Source: Gongronella butleri (lineage: Eukaryota > Mucoromycota > Mucoromycetes > Mucorales > Cunninghamellaceae). Taken from it: a DNA stretch of 64,000 nucleotides. The notes below the pieces were generated by a model. It saw nothing but the letters and a program-made list of their open reading frames with translations. It was not told the DNA's origin and made no database searches. Both the position numbers and the translations under genes were made by a program. The stretch lies in NCBI GenBank assembly GCA_025201375.1, contig JAIWZP010000001.1, positions 124,001 through 188,000 on the forward strand. The letters are read 5' to 3'. This document shows, piece after piece, positions 48,575-60,638 of this stretch (positions within the stretch are counted from its first letter, which is position 1; every line of letters begins with the position of its first letter).

Positions 48575-49654
48575 AATAATATGGGCAGATTTTGTTAAAA
48601 ATGGATCAAAAATGAGTAAACGCGTGAATTATCATACCATAGTTTGTGCTATTGTTTTAAAATACGTGCATTCTCTGGGAAGAAGAAAAAAAAGAGCACC
48701 CTTTGATTTGCTGCAAGTTGAATCCGCAAATGACAAGTAAAATACGAAAAAAAACAAGGATTTGCCGTGTTTGCGAATAATTTGACGTTTTGGCGAAACC
48801 GAGCTCTGTCGAACTTGAACGGAGCAATAGACCACGTTTGTAACGATCCATTCAATCAAATCTGAACCTTTTCGGTCGACAAGAGGGGCAGAAAATCAAT
48901 AAAACCACATATTTTTGGGCTTTTTGTTCTCATTCAAGCCACTGTCCGAATCGAATCAGCCATTGCGTGCCGCCCTGGAGGCCTTGCTCGCGGACGCCAC
49001 CAATGTAAAGCGGCATCCATCGTCGTTCGACGCCGACCTTGGTAAATGGCCAGTGTCAAAAGGTAGGAATGCACGGGAAGAAAAGCTGCCCCACGCGCAT
49101 TTCTTTTTTTCTTTGATTTATTTTAAAACCGTGCTCCGTGCTCATCAACAAAGTTGTTTTTATACATTTAGAGCGTGAATGAGTCAACGTGAGCAACAAA
49201 GTTGAAAAACAAGAGCGGCCATAATACCTGTTCACACGGGCATTGAATGCATGACAGGGTCTGTGCGCAAGCGATTTGTCAAATTCTTTGTTTTTGATTG
49301 GCCGAGCGGATTTTTGACCTCGAGTCCTTTGCCCGAGCCAAGGAGGCGCTTGGAAGGAGCCACTTTTGCCGATGGTCGGAAAGCATGATCATGAGACAGA
49401 AACGATAAAAGTGTATTTTTTGAAGCACCGTGCATGAGCCACTAATACATGCAACCTCTATTACTACGTGCATAAGCGACGACACAGCAAAAAGCTGGGT
49501 CAGTCTGACTTTTTTATCGGCGATGGCGGACAAGGGGAGTTGCCCGGAAAAATCTAAATTGCGCCTTTTTCTTTTTTTTTTTCTTTTTCTTTCTTTTTGC
49601 TAATTTCTTCCTCCTCGCACCCCCTATTTTTTTATTTTCTTGTGATTGATAAAG
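48575..49654. other. Intergenic
   Basis: About 1.1 kb without a supportable gene; several short ORFs on both strands with no domain content. A pyrimidine-rich tract (49560-49640) precedes the next ATG. Confidence 0.4.
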
Positions 49655-50686
49655 ATGGGTGATCGATTGCAAGAAACGACACCTCTCTTGGGAGGCAAGC
49701 AACCTGCGGCGACAATGTATATTGATGAAACGCCGAGCCCCGACGATCCTGAGCGCATTTCCATCCTGACGTCTCGTTCGCCCTCGAGCCTCAACAGCGT
49801 CAGCACGCAATCTGACACCGTCGAGGACACGAGTGATGATGACATTGTGGCGACGCGGCTGAACGGCGTCAGTCTGTCCACCATTTTGCTCGGGTAAGAC
49901 TGAAAAACTTGCAGAAAAAAAAAGAAAAAACGGACGTGCAGCTCCCCTTGAATTTGCCAGGCTCACAGGGATGGAGTTTGGTCCGCCCTTGTGTCTTGTG
50001 TGACCTTGCAATGCTCATCGAATTTCATTTTTAATTGGGAAAAAAAAAGTATGTTTGTTGGTGTCACGCTGTCAGCTCTGGACGTGTCGATTGTTGCCAC
50101 CATTTACACGACCATTGGCACCGAATTCAAGAGGTAAAGGAGGCAAAAACGCATGTAAAGGATTGCCCAGATAAACCCTGACCTTTTTGGCCCCAAAATG
50201 ACCCATTAGATCCAACGAGATTATCTGGATTGGTACCGTGTACATGCTGAGTTACACGGCCCTGCAGCCTCTCTATGGCCGCATCTCGGACATCTTTGTA
50301 AGCGGGGCGAACCGCGACGGGGAACGCGCACAACCCCGAGAAACGCGCACAACCCCGAGAGCTGACTTTGTTTTTTGGTTTCTCAGGGGCGCAAAAATGC
50401 CATTGTGTTCGCTGCGGTGCTTTTCTTTGTGGGCTCGCTTTTGTGTGGCGCGGCCACGAATCTCTGGTTCCTTGTGGTCGCGCGCGCCATTGCCGGCATG
50501 GGCGGCGGCGGCATCAACACCTTGACATCCATTCTTGTCAGCGATCTTGTGCCATTGCGTGAGCGCGGCACATACCAAGGCTATAGCAACATTGCGTACA
50601 GCGTCGGCAGCGTCGTTGGTGCACCCCTGGGTGGTATGGATTTCACAACAAAAAAAAAGCAAGTTTTGCCATTTTTACCAAATTTT

Positions 50687-50723
<37 letters not shown>

Positions 50724-51939
50724 GGTTTGCTGACAGACACGCTTAGTTGGCGCTGGTGCTTTTACATCAATTTGCCGCTGCTGTGCGTGACGATGTATGT
50801 GGCTTTGTACAAGCTGACGAATTTCAACCTCAAGGAGCAAATGGAGGCTGGCGAGACATTTGACCTATGGAAGCGTTTGAAGCAAGTGGATTATGCCGGT
50901 GCATTGACGGTGGTGCTTGCCGTGGTGTCGTTTTTGCTGGCGACGTCCATGGGCGGCAACATTGTGCCGTGGTCGCATCCACTTGTTGTCGCGGGCATTG
51001 TGACGGCCGTGGTGCTTGCCGTGCTGTTTTGCTTTGTGGAGAAGAATTGGGCGCTGAACCCATTGATGCCGTGGTCCATCATCTCCAGCCGCACACCGCT
51101 GGCATGCGCATCCGTCAACTTTTGGCTCGTCATGGCCACACAATCGACCATTTACTTGATTCCGCTGTTTTTCCAGGTGATTCTCGGCTACAGCCCGACA
51201 AAGGGCGGCCTCTACTACTTGCCAAAGGTCGGCGCCATCTCCATTGGCTCGCTGTACGCTGGAAAGTACATGTCGCGCACAGGTGAATACCAAAAACTGA
51301 CGATTGTCGGCTCCTTGATCGCCTTGTGCTCCATGATTGGCTACACATGCTGGCACCCCGAGTCCCACTTTGTCTTTTTGGTGCTTCCCACCTTGATGGA
51401 CGGCTTCTCGCTCGGTCTCGTCCTGACCACCACCCTCATTGCCATGCTCTCGTGCGTCGGACCCAAGGGTAAGGACAAAAGAACTCGTTTTCAAGTGGAA
51501 TCTCACCCCTTTTTTTTCTTTGCAATGGGCAGAAATGGCGACCATCACGTCCATGTCCTACTTGTTCCGCAGTGCCGGCGGTGTGATTGGCATCAGTGTG
51601 ACATCGGCCATCTTCCAGGGCAAGGTCAAATCATTGCTGGCCGAGCGCATCACGGGCCCGGATGCGGAAAAGGTAAGTGGGCATGCGTTTTTTTGAACGT
51701 GTGTATGAGATTAAAACCACGCCATTTCTTTTTTTTTTCACTAGTATATTGAGATTGCACGCAAGTCGATGAACGATATCCGTGTTTTGCTGCCTGACGA
51801 TGTCCTCCAGGTGGTTCTTGAGACTTACCAGTTGGCGCTGCGCTACGCCTTTGGTGCGTGCATCTTCATTGCTGCCATGCAGTTCATTTCCACGCTGTTC
51901 ATCCAGCGCTTCGAGCTGCAAACCAAGATCAAAAAGTAG
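49655..51939 (+). CDS. MFS transporter, DHA2 family (14 membrane helices)
   Basis: A 578-residue proton antiporter-type carrier from seven exons: 49655-49893, 50050-50133, 50210-50297, 50387-50633, 50725-51468, 51533-51672 and 51745-51939. A hydrophilic N-terminus of about 80 residues carries an ETTPLLGG motif (possible dileucine sorting signal). It is followed by motif D1 (LSALDVSIVATIYTTIGTEF), motif A (GRISDIFGRKNAI), motif B (LVVARAIAGMGGGGINTL) and motif C (SVGSVVGAPLGGLLTD), which mark drug:H+ antiporter-2 proteins. The yeast Vba vacuolar basic amino-acid carriers belong to this family and often carry such N-terminal dileucines, so a vacuolar role is plausible. The substrate cannot be told from sequence. 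Confidence 0.92.
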
Positions 51940-51945
51940 TTTTCT

Positions 51946-51980
<35 letters not shown>

Positions 51981-52099
51981 TTTATTTTCGCGTGACGATT
52001 GTACTTTTTATCCCGTCTTCCTCCATGTTCACGATTCACCCATAGACCATACCAATATTTACAGAATATTTAAAATAAAACAAAAAGATGGCGCCTTGT
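51940..52099. other. 3' flank of the MFS gene with long T-tract
   Basis: A pure T run of about 27 at 51951-51977 follows the stop; AAAATAAAACA near 52073 could serve as poly(A) signal. Confidence 0.4.
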
Positions 52100-53060
52100 T
52101 TTTTAAAAAAAGAAAAAATTCAATCCATTTTACCGCGCAGAGTCCAGTGGTCCGTTTACCTGGCAAGTTGAACATTGTTGCCCCAACCATCATTTGATTC
52201 AAATTTGGGGCCATTTGGGGCCGTTTCTCCAGAGAATCACTAGGAGCGACTGTTTCCAAAAGCAACTCATATAGCCACTCGTCAAACCAGGCACCAGGGT
52301 GCCCCGGAACACGTCGTAACGTGAAATAACCAGCTAGAAACCCGGGGGGACACAATTTGAGCAAGTCAAAAGTCGTTCGGAACACGCGACACGCAAATCA
52401 AGATTTCGTCGTGTCGAGGCGCCCGAGGAAAAATTTAAAAATGGGTCTCCGGAATTGCGCCAAACGTACACACAAGAGAAATGGAATGGAGAAACCACTG
52501 AAAATGCGAAACAGGAGTGCGGTCCATATGCTCGTTGACGAGCAATGCGCGATTTTGGATAAAACTTACATGCTATTTGCATAGGAAAAACGCGTCTTTT
52601 ACGGCGCGCTGACGCGTCCACCAGTAAGAGAGAATTCAGGGGCATGAATTCGATTAGAAACAGACGCGTCTACCTTGACGTCTGACGCGGTTTTAACACG
52701 CGTCAAAGACACCTATGATATTTAAACCGCTTCAAAAATGCCAAAAGATCAATTTTTTTTGTGATCACCGATGTCCACGTATACAGCGACCCATTCTCTT
52801 TCGGGTGATGTTTATTTCGTGGAGGTGCAAGTATTTTTCGTTGAGTTGCCCTTGAGGTGAAAATTTGCAGCTCTTCGCGTTTTACGCAGAAACCAGTCGA
52901 TAAAACTGCGTTTTTTATTTGACTTTCGTTGGTGAATGAGACATGCGTACCATGTGGTCGAATGGTGTGGCGATCTGATGTCCTTAATTTGAGCATTTTC
53001 AAATCCTCGACTGCACCCATTGGCAAATCCGTGATTTTCGAAAATGGTGATCACGCGGCA
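52100..53060 (-). repeat. Dispersed repeat family 2, long copy (52.6 kb, inverted)
   Basis: Reverse complement of the 37.8-38.7 kb copy. The minus-strand frames 52645-52334 and 52385-52059 contain NLDLRVAC, AWFDEWLYELLLETVA and APNLNQMM, which align with the counterpart peptides at 38.3-38.65 kb. Confidence 0.75.
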
Positions 53061-53790
53061 TCCAGTTATCTTAAACACCCGTGGTTTGGCTCATTTGAAC
53101 AATAAAAGTTTAAATTACACGTTCAAGGAGTAAAAATTCCCTGTGATTGAATCCTTTTCGAGAAATAGCATAAATGCAGCCTTGCATTTGCGATTTTCTC
53201 AGCAACAAGCTCAACATGATGTGGGCTAGAACAAGCGTGCATGTTAAACTTGTTTTTGGAAACAAGTTGACACTTGTCAACTTGTGCAAAAAGTTGACGA
53301 TTGGTGAAGCAACACACGTATTTTAAACAAATTCGTCCAAGGTTCACATGATGTTGAAACAATTGGCATTTCTGTCAAGTTAAACGCATGATTAGAGTAG
53401 CGACAACTTTTAATTGACAACAAAAAGGAGAGAGGGTATACAGTGGGGCCTCATCTTGGCTAAAAGACGGGTGCCTTTGAAGGAGGGCGGGATTAGTTAC
53501 ACAGAAATTCTTGTTATGCGACAAGAGGGAGGTAAAAAATATAGTTCAGGGGGGAGAGGGGGACGATCAAACAAGAAAAAAATTACACAAAAATTGGGTT
53601 AAACAGGGAGAAAAAGGTAAAAAGCGGAAAAAGAGAGAAGAAGAAAAAAGGAGAAAGGGAGTGCCGTGAGCTTGCCAATTGTCATTGTTTTTCGCGTCTC
53701 CTTGATCTGGCCAGCAAACAGGAATTGTAAAAAAAGAGCGTGCTAGTACCCGCTTTGCTATATGGCAGGATGCAAGGTGGTGGGGTTGAT
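53061..53790. other. Intergenic
   Basis: No gene recognised. Purine-rich stretch at 53560-53660, which would be the 3' flank of the kinase gene. Confidence 0.4.
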
Positions 53791-55512
53791 TTAGACAATG
53801 GGCAAATCCAGTGCCAGAGCGGCTGCCGTGGGCGTCGACGCGTCGGCGATGCTCAATTTGCGTGGTGCGGAGGCGAATAGGCCTTGTTTCTTGCTTGTCA
53901 ACTCGGACAGGGTCGAGGAGCACTCGGATGACGACTGCGACGACGAAGAAGATAGGGAAAACGACGGCGACATGATTGGCGTGCGATTGCCCGAGGATGA
54001 ATTGTTGGCGGACGACGCAGTGTCAGCCAGTGTGATGGACACGCGTGATGTGCGACGCGTGTGTGTATTTTTGGGTGGCGTGATGGGCGATTTGGGCATG
54101 GGCGGTAGGTCATCCACGTAATAATCGTCAATGTATGTCAGCAGTGTGTCCTTCCATGACTTTGTCCATTGCATTTGCGTCGCTGGTTGCTGCTGCTGCT
54201 TGCGCGATGAGCGAGGGGATGCAGTGTCAGTGGAGGAAGGCGGTGGTGTGACAGGTTGACAAGGAGGCGGAGAGGGAGGTGCGATTTGGCGGCGCGCTGG
54301 GTGTTGTCTTGTTTGTTTGAGGGAGGTGGCCGACGAGGAGTTGATGGAGGACACGGAGGACGAGAACAAGGGGGCATTGGACGAAGAAGAGGGAGGTGTG
54401 GGCGGCCGCGCCGTGTTGGCGGCCGCAGGCGAGGCATTGGCCGCTTTGGACGACGAAAAGAGCGAAGCCAGTGGATTCTTTCGCAACGAGCCGAAATGAC
54501 GGAGCGTCGTTGGCGCGGGGGGAGGAGGCAAAGGCGCAGGTGCCGCGGCATTGCGTGTAAACGATTGGCACTTTTGGATTTTCAGGCGAAGTTCTGGCAA
54601 TGAGATGCGCAGGGCCGGATCCAGGCAAAAAATCCGGCACAGAATCGCATCCAGTTCTTCGGAGATCTTGGGGAGAATGCGCCGGAAGAAATGCTTGGGA
54701 TTCTGAACAAACGCGGCAAATGTCGCGTCATCCATATTGGCTTGCTTCCATGGGTTACGCCCCGTGGTGAAATTCACAAGAATCACGCCAAGCGACCAAA
54801 TGTCATTCTTTTGTGTGCTGTAACCTTTGATACGCTGATTGTTGCGGACCATTCCACTCTGACACTCTTTTTTTTAAAAAAAATTATAATAAAAATAAAA
54901 AAATTAGCCATCACGATCCCCCCCTTTTTTTTGATCTCATCCCCCAACATTACCAGGCGAGAAATAAAAGGTGGAGCCAAAGCCGAATTCTGTCGAGACG
55001 GATTGCGTGGTTGCCAAGCCAAAATCGGCGAGTTTGACGCGCCAATTGGGGAACATGAGGATGTTTTCAGGCTTGAGATCGCGGTGCGCGACGCCGTGCT
55101 GATGGCAATATTCCACGGCGTCGAGAATCTGCAAAAAGATGTAGCGGATCGCGTCGTCGTTGCCTACGAGGCCGTGGACAGGGTGTGTGATGCCGGCAAA
55201 GAGATCGCCGCCGGGCGCGTACTCGAGGACCATAAACGTATAGCCGTCGTGCTTGACGACCTTTTCAAACGACAGGATATTGTCGTGATCAGCCAATTGG
55301 GCGTGGATGTCGACCTCACTTCGGCTGACCTTGGTGTTGGACAGCAATTTGGCCGCGTACTTTTTGTGCGGCTTGCGTGTGTGCTGCGCAAGATACACAA
55401 TGCCGTACGCACCGACGCCCAGAATCGACATGAGCTTGATACGCCCATTGTCAATGCAAGTGCCCAAAATCGACGGCGGATCGATACAATGGCTGTTTGT
55501 CTTGGCTGGCAT
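53791..55512 (-). CDS. Ran1/Pat1-Ksp1-type serine/threonine kinase
   Basis: A 544-residue kinase from two exons: 55512-54954 and 54866-53791. The catalytic domain occupies the first 290 residues: Gly loop LGVGAYGIVYLA, VAIK-type lysine KYAAKLL, catalytic loop HRDLKPENIL, DFGLATT, and the P+1 segment FGSTFYFSPECQ. The last is the GS-FYxSPECQ form typical of the fungal Ran1/Ksp1/Sks1/Vhs1 group, which regulates meiosis, filamentation or nutrient responses. The acceptor AAAG|AGTGTCAG was chosen because it restores SPECQ. The C-terminal 250 residues are Pro/Ser-rich and disordered (for example APAPLPPPPAP), with a DDYYVDDLPPMPKSP motif. The member of the group cannot be fixed. Confidence 0.9.
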
Positions 55513-55568
55513 CCGGTGAAATTGGCGTGTGTAAGAAAAAAAATGGGATGAAAAGGGGAGAAAGGGAA

Positions 55569-55590
55569 AGAGAGAGAGAGAGAGAGAGAG
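55569..55590. repeat. (GA)n microsatellite
   Basis: Eleven GA units in the kinase 5' leader. Confidence 0.9.
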
Positions 55591-55623
55591 GGAGGGGAGG
55601 CGGCTTCCATTTGGTGGCCATAC

Positions 55624-55631
55624 TTATATAG
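55624..55631 (-). promoter_or_regulatory. TATA box of the Ran1-type kinase gene
   Basis: CTATATAAG on the minus strand, about 115 nt upstream of the ATG, beyond the GA microsatellite. Confidence 0.5.
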
Positions 55632-56436
55632 GGCTCCGTAAAAGAAAAAAAAAAAGGAGTCGCGACAAAGAGAACGACATTTTGCGTGTGAGTGATAAGG
55701 AGTGTGCCCTACCAATGACTTGGCCAAGGTTGTCCATCACAAACAAGCCGTATTTGGGCACGGTGAGGCCCCCCTTTTTCTTGTCAAACCTGACAATGGT
55801 AAAAAAAAAAAAAAAAAAAAAAAAAGGGCGACTCCTTGAACAATGAGAATGCTTGGAGGTCAATCTGGCAAGAGTGATGCGGGGTCGCTTTTTCCTGCGA
55901 GGTGCGAGCGGCAGAATCAAGGTGCAGATCAAAAAAGTGCGCTCGCCATGAGAATAAAAAAGGCAATTTCCAAAAATAACAAGGAAGACCATGCAAATCA
56001 AGCAAGCACATCTATGCGCATGGTGCATCACCCTTGTTGGATGGTGCTGCACACATGGCTATCAAACCTGAATGACCTGGCACGATGAGCAACATGCCAA
56101 AGATAACGATGTGCAGCCCAAAACGCGAAAAAACACACTATTTTATGCTTTTTATTGGGAATTCGGACGAGAAAAAGAAGATGCAATGGACCGTCAAGAA
56201 GAAATAAGGGGGCAAGAAAGAAAGGGGCGCGCGTGTGAGAGTGAGAGAATCAGTGTGGGCGAAACAAAAGAGAAAAAAAAAAGGCCAATCCTAATGAGAA
56301 GCCCAAAAAAAAGGGGGGGAGTGAGGGTGCACAAAGAGGGAGAGATCAAGTTGACAGGGAGTGGGCTCTGGAAAGAAGGAGGATGGAAAAGACACAGACA
56401 ATCAGACGGAAAGGGAGAAAAAGATCGGGTGGCAGC
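55632..56436. other. Intergenic with one orphan exon-like segment
   Basis: On the minus strand about 55795-55714 is an open segment bounded by an acceptor (CATTGTCAG) and a donor (GTAGGG). It reads FDKKKGGLTVPKYGLF and VMDNLGQVIG. I cannot attach it to a gene. The rest is A/G-rich sequence without features. Confidence 0.35.
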
Positions 56437-57171
56437 TTAGTCCGCAATTTCCCCATCTTCTAGGTCCTCTTGTGCGGTGTTTGAGGCAGAAGGTGGAGGC
56501 TGGACGGCTTGATTGTCTTCCTCGCTGTCGGTATCCATGGTCATTTTCTTGGGCTGCTGTCCTGAGGAGCCGCCGGGGCTTTGTCCTACACGTAAAAAAA
56601 AAGGGGGAGTATAAGCTTGCTGTCATTTACTCTAAAATGGATCGTGCCCCATCAGCGCGCATCGGAAATCGCGCATTGTCGCTCTTTTTTTTCTCCCCCT
56701 TGATCTAGCCCCTCTTTTTCTTTACCGTACCTTGAGCCGCAGGCGTGTCGACGTCCATCTGATCTTGCTGGACATTCCTGTCGGATTCCTTGCGATCGCT
56801 CTCTTGCAATGCGGCAGCAATCTGCATTTCTTCATCCTCGGTCACGCTCACAGACGACGACGGCACGTCCAGGGTCATGGGTTCCACCTTTTTGGTCTCG
56901 TCGTCGACGTAATCGCGCTGATTCTTGCTTGCATGATCTGTGTCACCCTCGCCTTCATCGGAGTCGTAGAATTCATTCTCGGGCACCACGCGCTTGTCCC
57001 ACAGGCGCTCTAAAAAAATAAAATGACAAATGAGCGCGTTTTTTTCTATAAAAACGCGTGCACGACGCGTCTTTTTTTCTTTTCTTGGTGCTTCGTACGA
57101 GGTTTGCGATCATCTGGGTCGTCGGCATCCTCGTCTTCCGACATGTCGTGATCACGCGGCACCTCTGTGAA

Positions 57172-57202
<31 letters not shown>

Positions 57203-59012
57203 TGGGTCAATGCATTGGATATACAACAGCAGCATGTCTCTCTCCTCAATTCAATTTACCTTGCATCTGTACGCTCGGAGCAAACAATGTTCGTGATAAA
57301 TTCTCAAATACTTGCATCCTAATGACAAAAAAAAGATGAATTAATGTCATCTGCGGCCTGTTGCATAAATGGGTCGGCATTTTACTTGATCTTTTCCAGG
57401 TATTCAGGAGTATTCATGTTTTCCATGTTGCTCGGACGCACATCCAAGGCGTAGTCGGGGCCAAAGTACTCGTAGTAGTCATTGTAAGGAATGTCTGTTT
57501 GGGTGGGAAAAAAAAAAAAGAGAGGAGAAAAAAAGGGAGAAAGGTAAGAATAGACGCATTAGATGCATGCTGCACCCTCTTTCCAAAAGGCTTACCTGGG
57601 CCGATCTCCTCGCCAACAACCACACCAGTCTCATAGGCCCATGCACGAGCCACATTGCGCATTGTGTAACCACCGCCACCAAGGACAAGCGTGGGCAGGT
57701 TGAATTTTTTGACATATTGGACGCAATTGGCGTGGCCCTTCATCGACAGGTTGAAGCAGCCTAGCTTGTCGCCACTCAGCGAGTCACCGCCGCATTGCAG
57801 CACAATCGCCGATGGGCGATACCACTCAATCACTTTGTCAATCACCTGGCAAAAGAGCAAAAACAATAAAATAACGCGCATGTGAGTTGCTACGCGTCTT
57901 TTCATTGGTCCACCCATCCGCGCGCCACTATGAAAATCATTGCTTACAGGCTCAAACACGGATTTGTAGCTGTCGTCGTCAATGCCATCGCGCAGCGGAA
58001 AGTTGACACTATAGTATTTGCCCTTATCCACGCCGACATCCTAGAAAAAAAGAAAAACAATGGCAATGAGACCTTGGCCAATTGCTCTATTTTTTTTTTT
58101 TTTTTTTGCTTTTTTTTACTTACTTTGATGTCACCGGTGCCTGGGAAAAACTCGCCGTATTTGTGGAAACTGACGGTCATGACGCGATCGGTGGTATAAA
58201 AGGCCTCTTCGACGCCGTCGCCGTGATGAACGTCAATGTCTATGTACAGGACGCGTGCATAGTAGCGCAGCAGCTCGAGGATACCGAGCACAATGTCATT
58301 GACATAGCAAAAGCCCGAGGCTTCCGACTTTTTCGCGTGATGCAGGCCACCGGCCCAATTGATCGCAATGTCGCAGAGTCCCCTGTTCAGGCGAGCCGCA
58401 CCCTCTAGAGAAAAAGGAAGACATGAGCCCCTGTTGCCATGGTCATTGCGAAAAAAAAAAAAATGACGTTGTTTACCCATGGATCCACCGGCACTGAGGC
58501 CACAATACTCAAAAAGGCCCTCAAACACAGGCGAATCGTCACCAACATTGACTAGAAACAACAAAAAACAGACAGAATGAGCATGTCGTGCTGCGCAATG
58601 GATCATGGCATACATTTGGCTTGCTCTTTTTGATAGTGTTCCATGTTTTCAGGCGTGACGCGCGACAAAAAGTCAATGTATTCGTCCGTATGGAATTGCG
58701 TCATTTCCCAATTGTTGGCAGGCTTAGCTCGCTGCAAAGGGATGATAAATAAGAAGCGTTAAGCGCAAAAAAAATGCCATGAAAATCTACTTACAAACAC
58801 CTCCAGTTTGCGATACAGACGATAATTCATAACAAGGCCGTGAGTCATGCGGATACGGTGGGGACGCATGGGATGGCCAGGGCCGTAGTGATAATTGCCC
58901 ACGTTGGCTACAAAAAAAAAAAAGACATTCATGAGACGCGTCAAAGGCGCGACAAAGGGCTGTTTTTACCATCGTAAAAATAACAAACACGTTTCTTTTG
59001 CTCGGACGTCAT
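56437..59012 (-). CDS. RPD3: Class I histone deacetylase (Rpd3/HDAC1-like)
   Basis: A zinc-dependent lysine deacetylase, catalytic subunit of Sin3/NuRD-type corepressors. 544 residues in twelve exons: 59012-58970, 58907-58795, 58731-58614, 58551-58477, 58404-58124, 58040-57948, 57845-57596, 57494-57386, 57318-57260, 57164-57099, 57009-56731 and 56585-56437. N-terminus [20 protein letters not shown]; active-site block [20 protein letters not shown]; zinc ligands in [17 protein letters not shown]; then [30 protein letters not shown] and [19 protein letters not shown]. All catalytic residues are present. After the core a long acidic tail (about 150 residues, [11 protein letters not shown] and [10 protein letters not shown]) replaces the shorter Rpd3 tail. 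The first exon lies 188 bp from the divergent gene at 59201. Confidence 0.95.
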
Positions 59013-59200
59013 ACTTGTTACAAAAAAAGAGAGAAAAAAAAAGGGCGAAAGAAAGAGAAATGGACGCCGAAAAAAAAAAACAAATTCCCTCCCCCTTCGA
59101 TTGAGTCTCCGCCCGCGCCTCTCTTCCTCGTTCCTCTTTTTTTCTTTTTCACGTTCGTTTTTCCTCGAATCTCTTTCTTTGTATATGCCACCATAGTCAT
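59013..59200. other. Bidirectional intergenic spacer, HDAC and hypothetical gene
   Basis: 188 bp separate the two divergent start codons, so the promoters must overlap. Alternating A-rich and C/T-rich stretches; no clear TATA box. Confidence 0.4.
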
Positions 59201-60575
59201 ATGCATCGTCCGACTGACCTCAACTTGTCGCCTGTGAAATACCACGTAAGCGTGTCAATCTTTTGATTTCTTGCTGGGCAGGCACTCATTTTACATTTTT
59301 CTTCATTTAAGCAAGAGAAAGGCACTGGTGACTTGACAGACGTTGACCATACCGAGGCACCACCATTCAGTGGACACCGCGCGGGTACGAGGGAGGCGTT
59401 GACATGGACGCGCCTGCCATTGGACTGATTTTCACTCATTTTTTCTCATTTTTTTTTGCATTTTTCATCAAAGATTCGCCACCACGGCCCCTCAAGCGCG
59501 CGTATCAACTAGAGGACACGGACGACCGACCCGCCGTGCGCATCCGCTCGCGTGCAGATGCGTGGGTGCGTCCCAGCCGCATTGACAGCAGCCCACGTGC
59601 CTCGGAAGACGACGAAATGTCAAAATCACCACCATTACACGCTCGCCTGCCGTCCACCGAGCCGACGTCTCATAACACGATCTTTCCACACGATGACACG
59701 GGCGATACTAACCCGCACCTCGCTGCCTATGCCGCCAAAGTCCAGCCTCATCGTGTCGGCACGCCATTTGCCTATGAAGTTCACGAAGATGCGCGCCCAG
59801 ACATCGACATGCTACAGCTGCCACCCATTCAATTGCCGGACTCGTCAACTGTTTTGGGGAAATTCCTATGGGAAACTTGCCGGTAAGCCAAAAAGAAAAT
59901 GAAAAACGAAAAAAAGAAGTGGGAAAACAAAAGAAAAGAAAAAAAAAAACACGGGTGACGCGGTCGGACTGACGCAGTCGCTCGTTGTAGAGACCTGGCC
60001 GGCAATCGCAAATTCATGCACCAACACCTCGATATGATACCCAATACCATGTACAGCACGCTGCAAGACTCGATTGGTGCCATGATCAACTCAATCACAA
60101 AGGACACCGAGGACAGGTACAATCACACCCGTTTGTACTGGACATTGCAGCGCAACCAAGAAGAGCGGATGGCGCAGATCAAACGCAAGGTCATCGACGC
60201 GTGCATGACTTGCACCAGGCGCATCAGGAATAATCAGAAAGCCGAGATCGAGTTGCTCAAGTTCCAGTCAAAGCTGGATGGCATGAAGCCCAGGCTCAAT
60301 TCCATTGCCAAGACAGCCATGGAAGTCTATGAAAGCGAGACTCAGCTGGTAATAATTTGTCCGGACCCCCTCTTTTTTTTCGCCCATCTCATTTTTTTTT
60401 TTTTTTGACGCAGGAGTTTGACCGGCAAGTGGGCATCTACACATTCAATTCCATTGCAAATCCGTCTTCTTCAAACCTGGAATTCATAAAGCGCCTCAAG
60501 CGGTTGTTCCCACGTCCAGTGCGGCCTCTCAAGCACGAAAAAAAACCCAAGCTCTTCAATCGCTCCTTTTACTGA
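59201..60575 (+). CDS. Unrecognised protein, helical C-terminal half
   Basis: Five exons (59201-59245, 59312-59384, 59474-59882, 59991-60348 and 60414-60575) join in phase to 348 residues. The N-terminal half is polar and probably disordered (MHRPTDLNLSPVKYH, SPPRPLKRAYQLEDTDD). Residues about 150-300 are predicted helical by composition: NTMYSTLQDSIGAMINSI, RLYWTLQRNQEERMAQIKR, and KAEIELLKFQSKLDGMKP. The tail is basic (RLKRLFPRPVRPLKHEKKP). I recognise no family. Five clean splice junctions and an uninterrupted frame make the gene real. The helical, charged pattern would suit a coiled-coil scaffold or DNA-repair accessory factor, but this is a guess. Confidence 0.75.
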
Positions 60576-60638
60576 TTTGTCGACCATCCCCCTTCCCTTT
60601 GTGTCCATTTAACAATGATGATCCTACTATTTTTTTTT

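Noticed and set aside
54256..54603. Arg/Gly-rich plus-strand ORF of 115 codons
   Set aside because: Antisense of the Pro/Ser-rich kinase tail.
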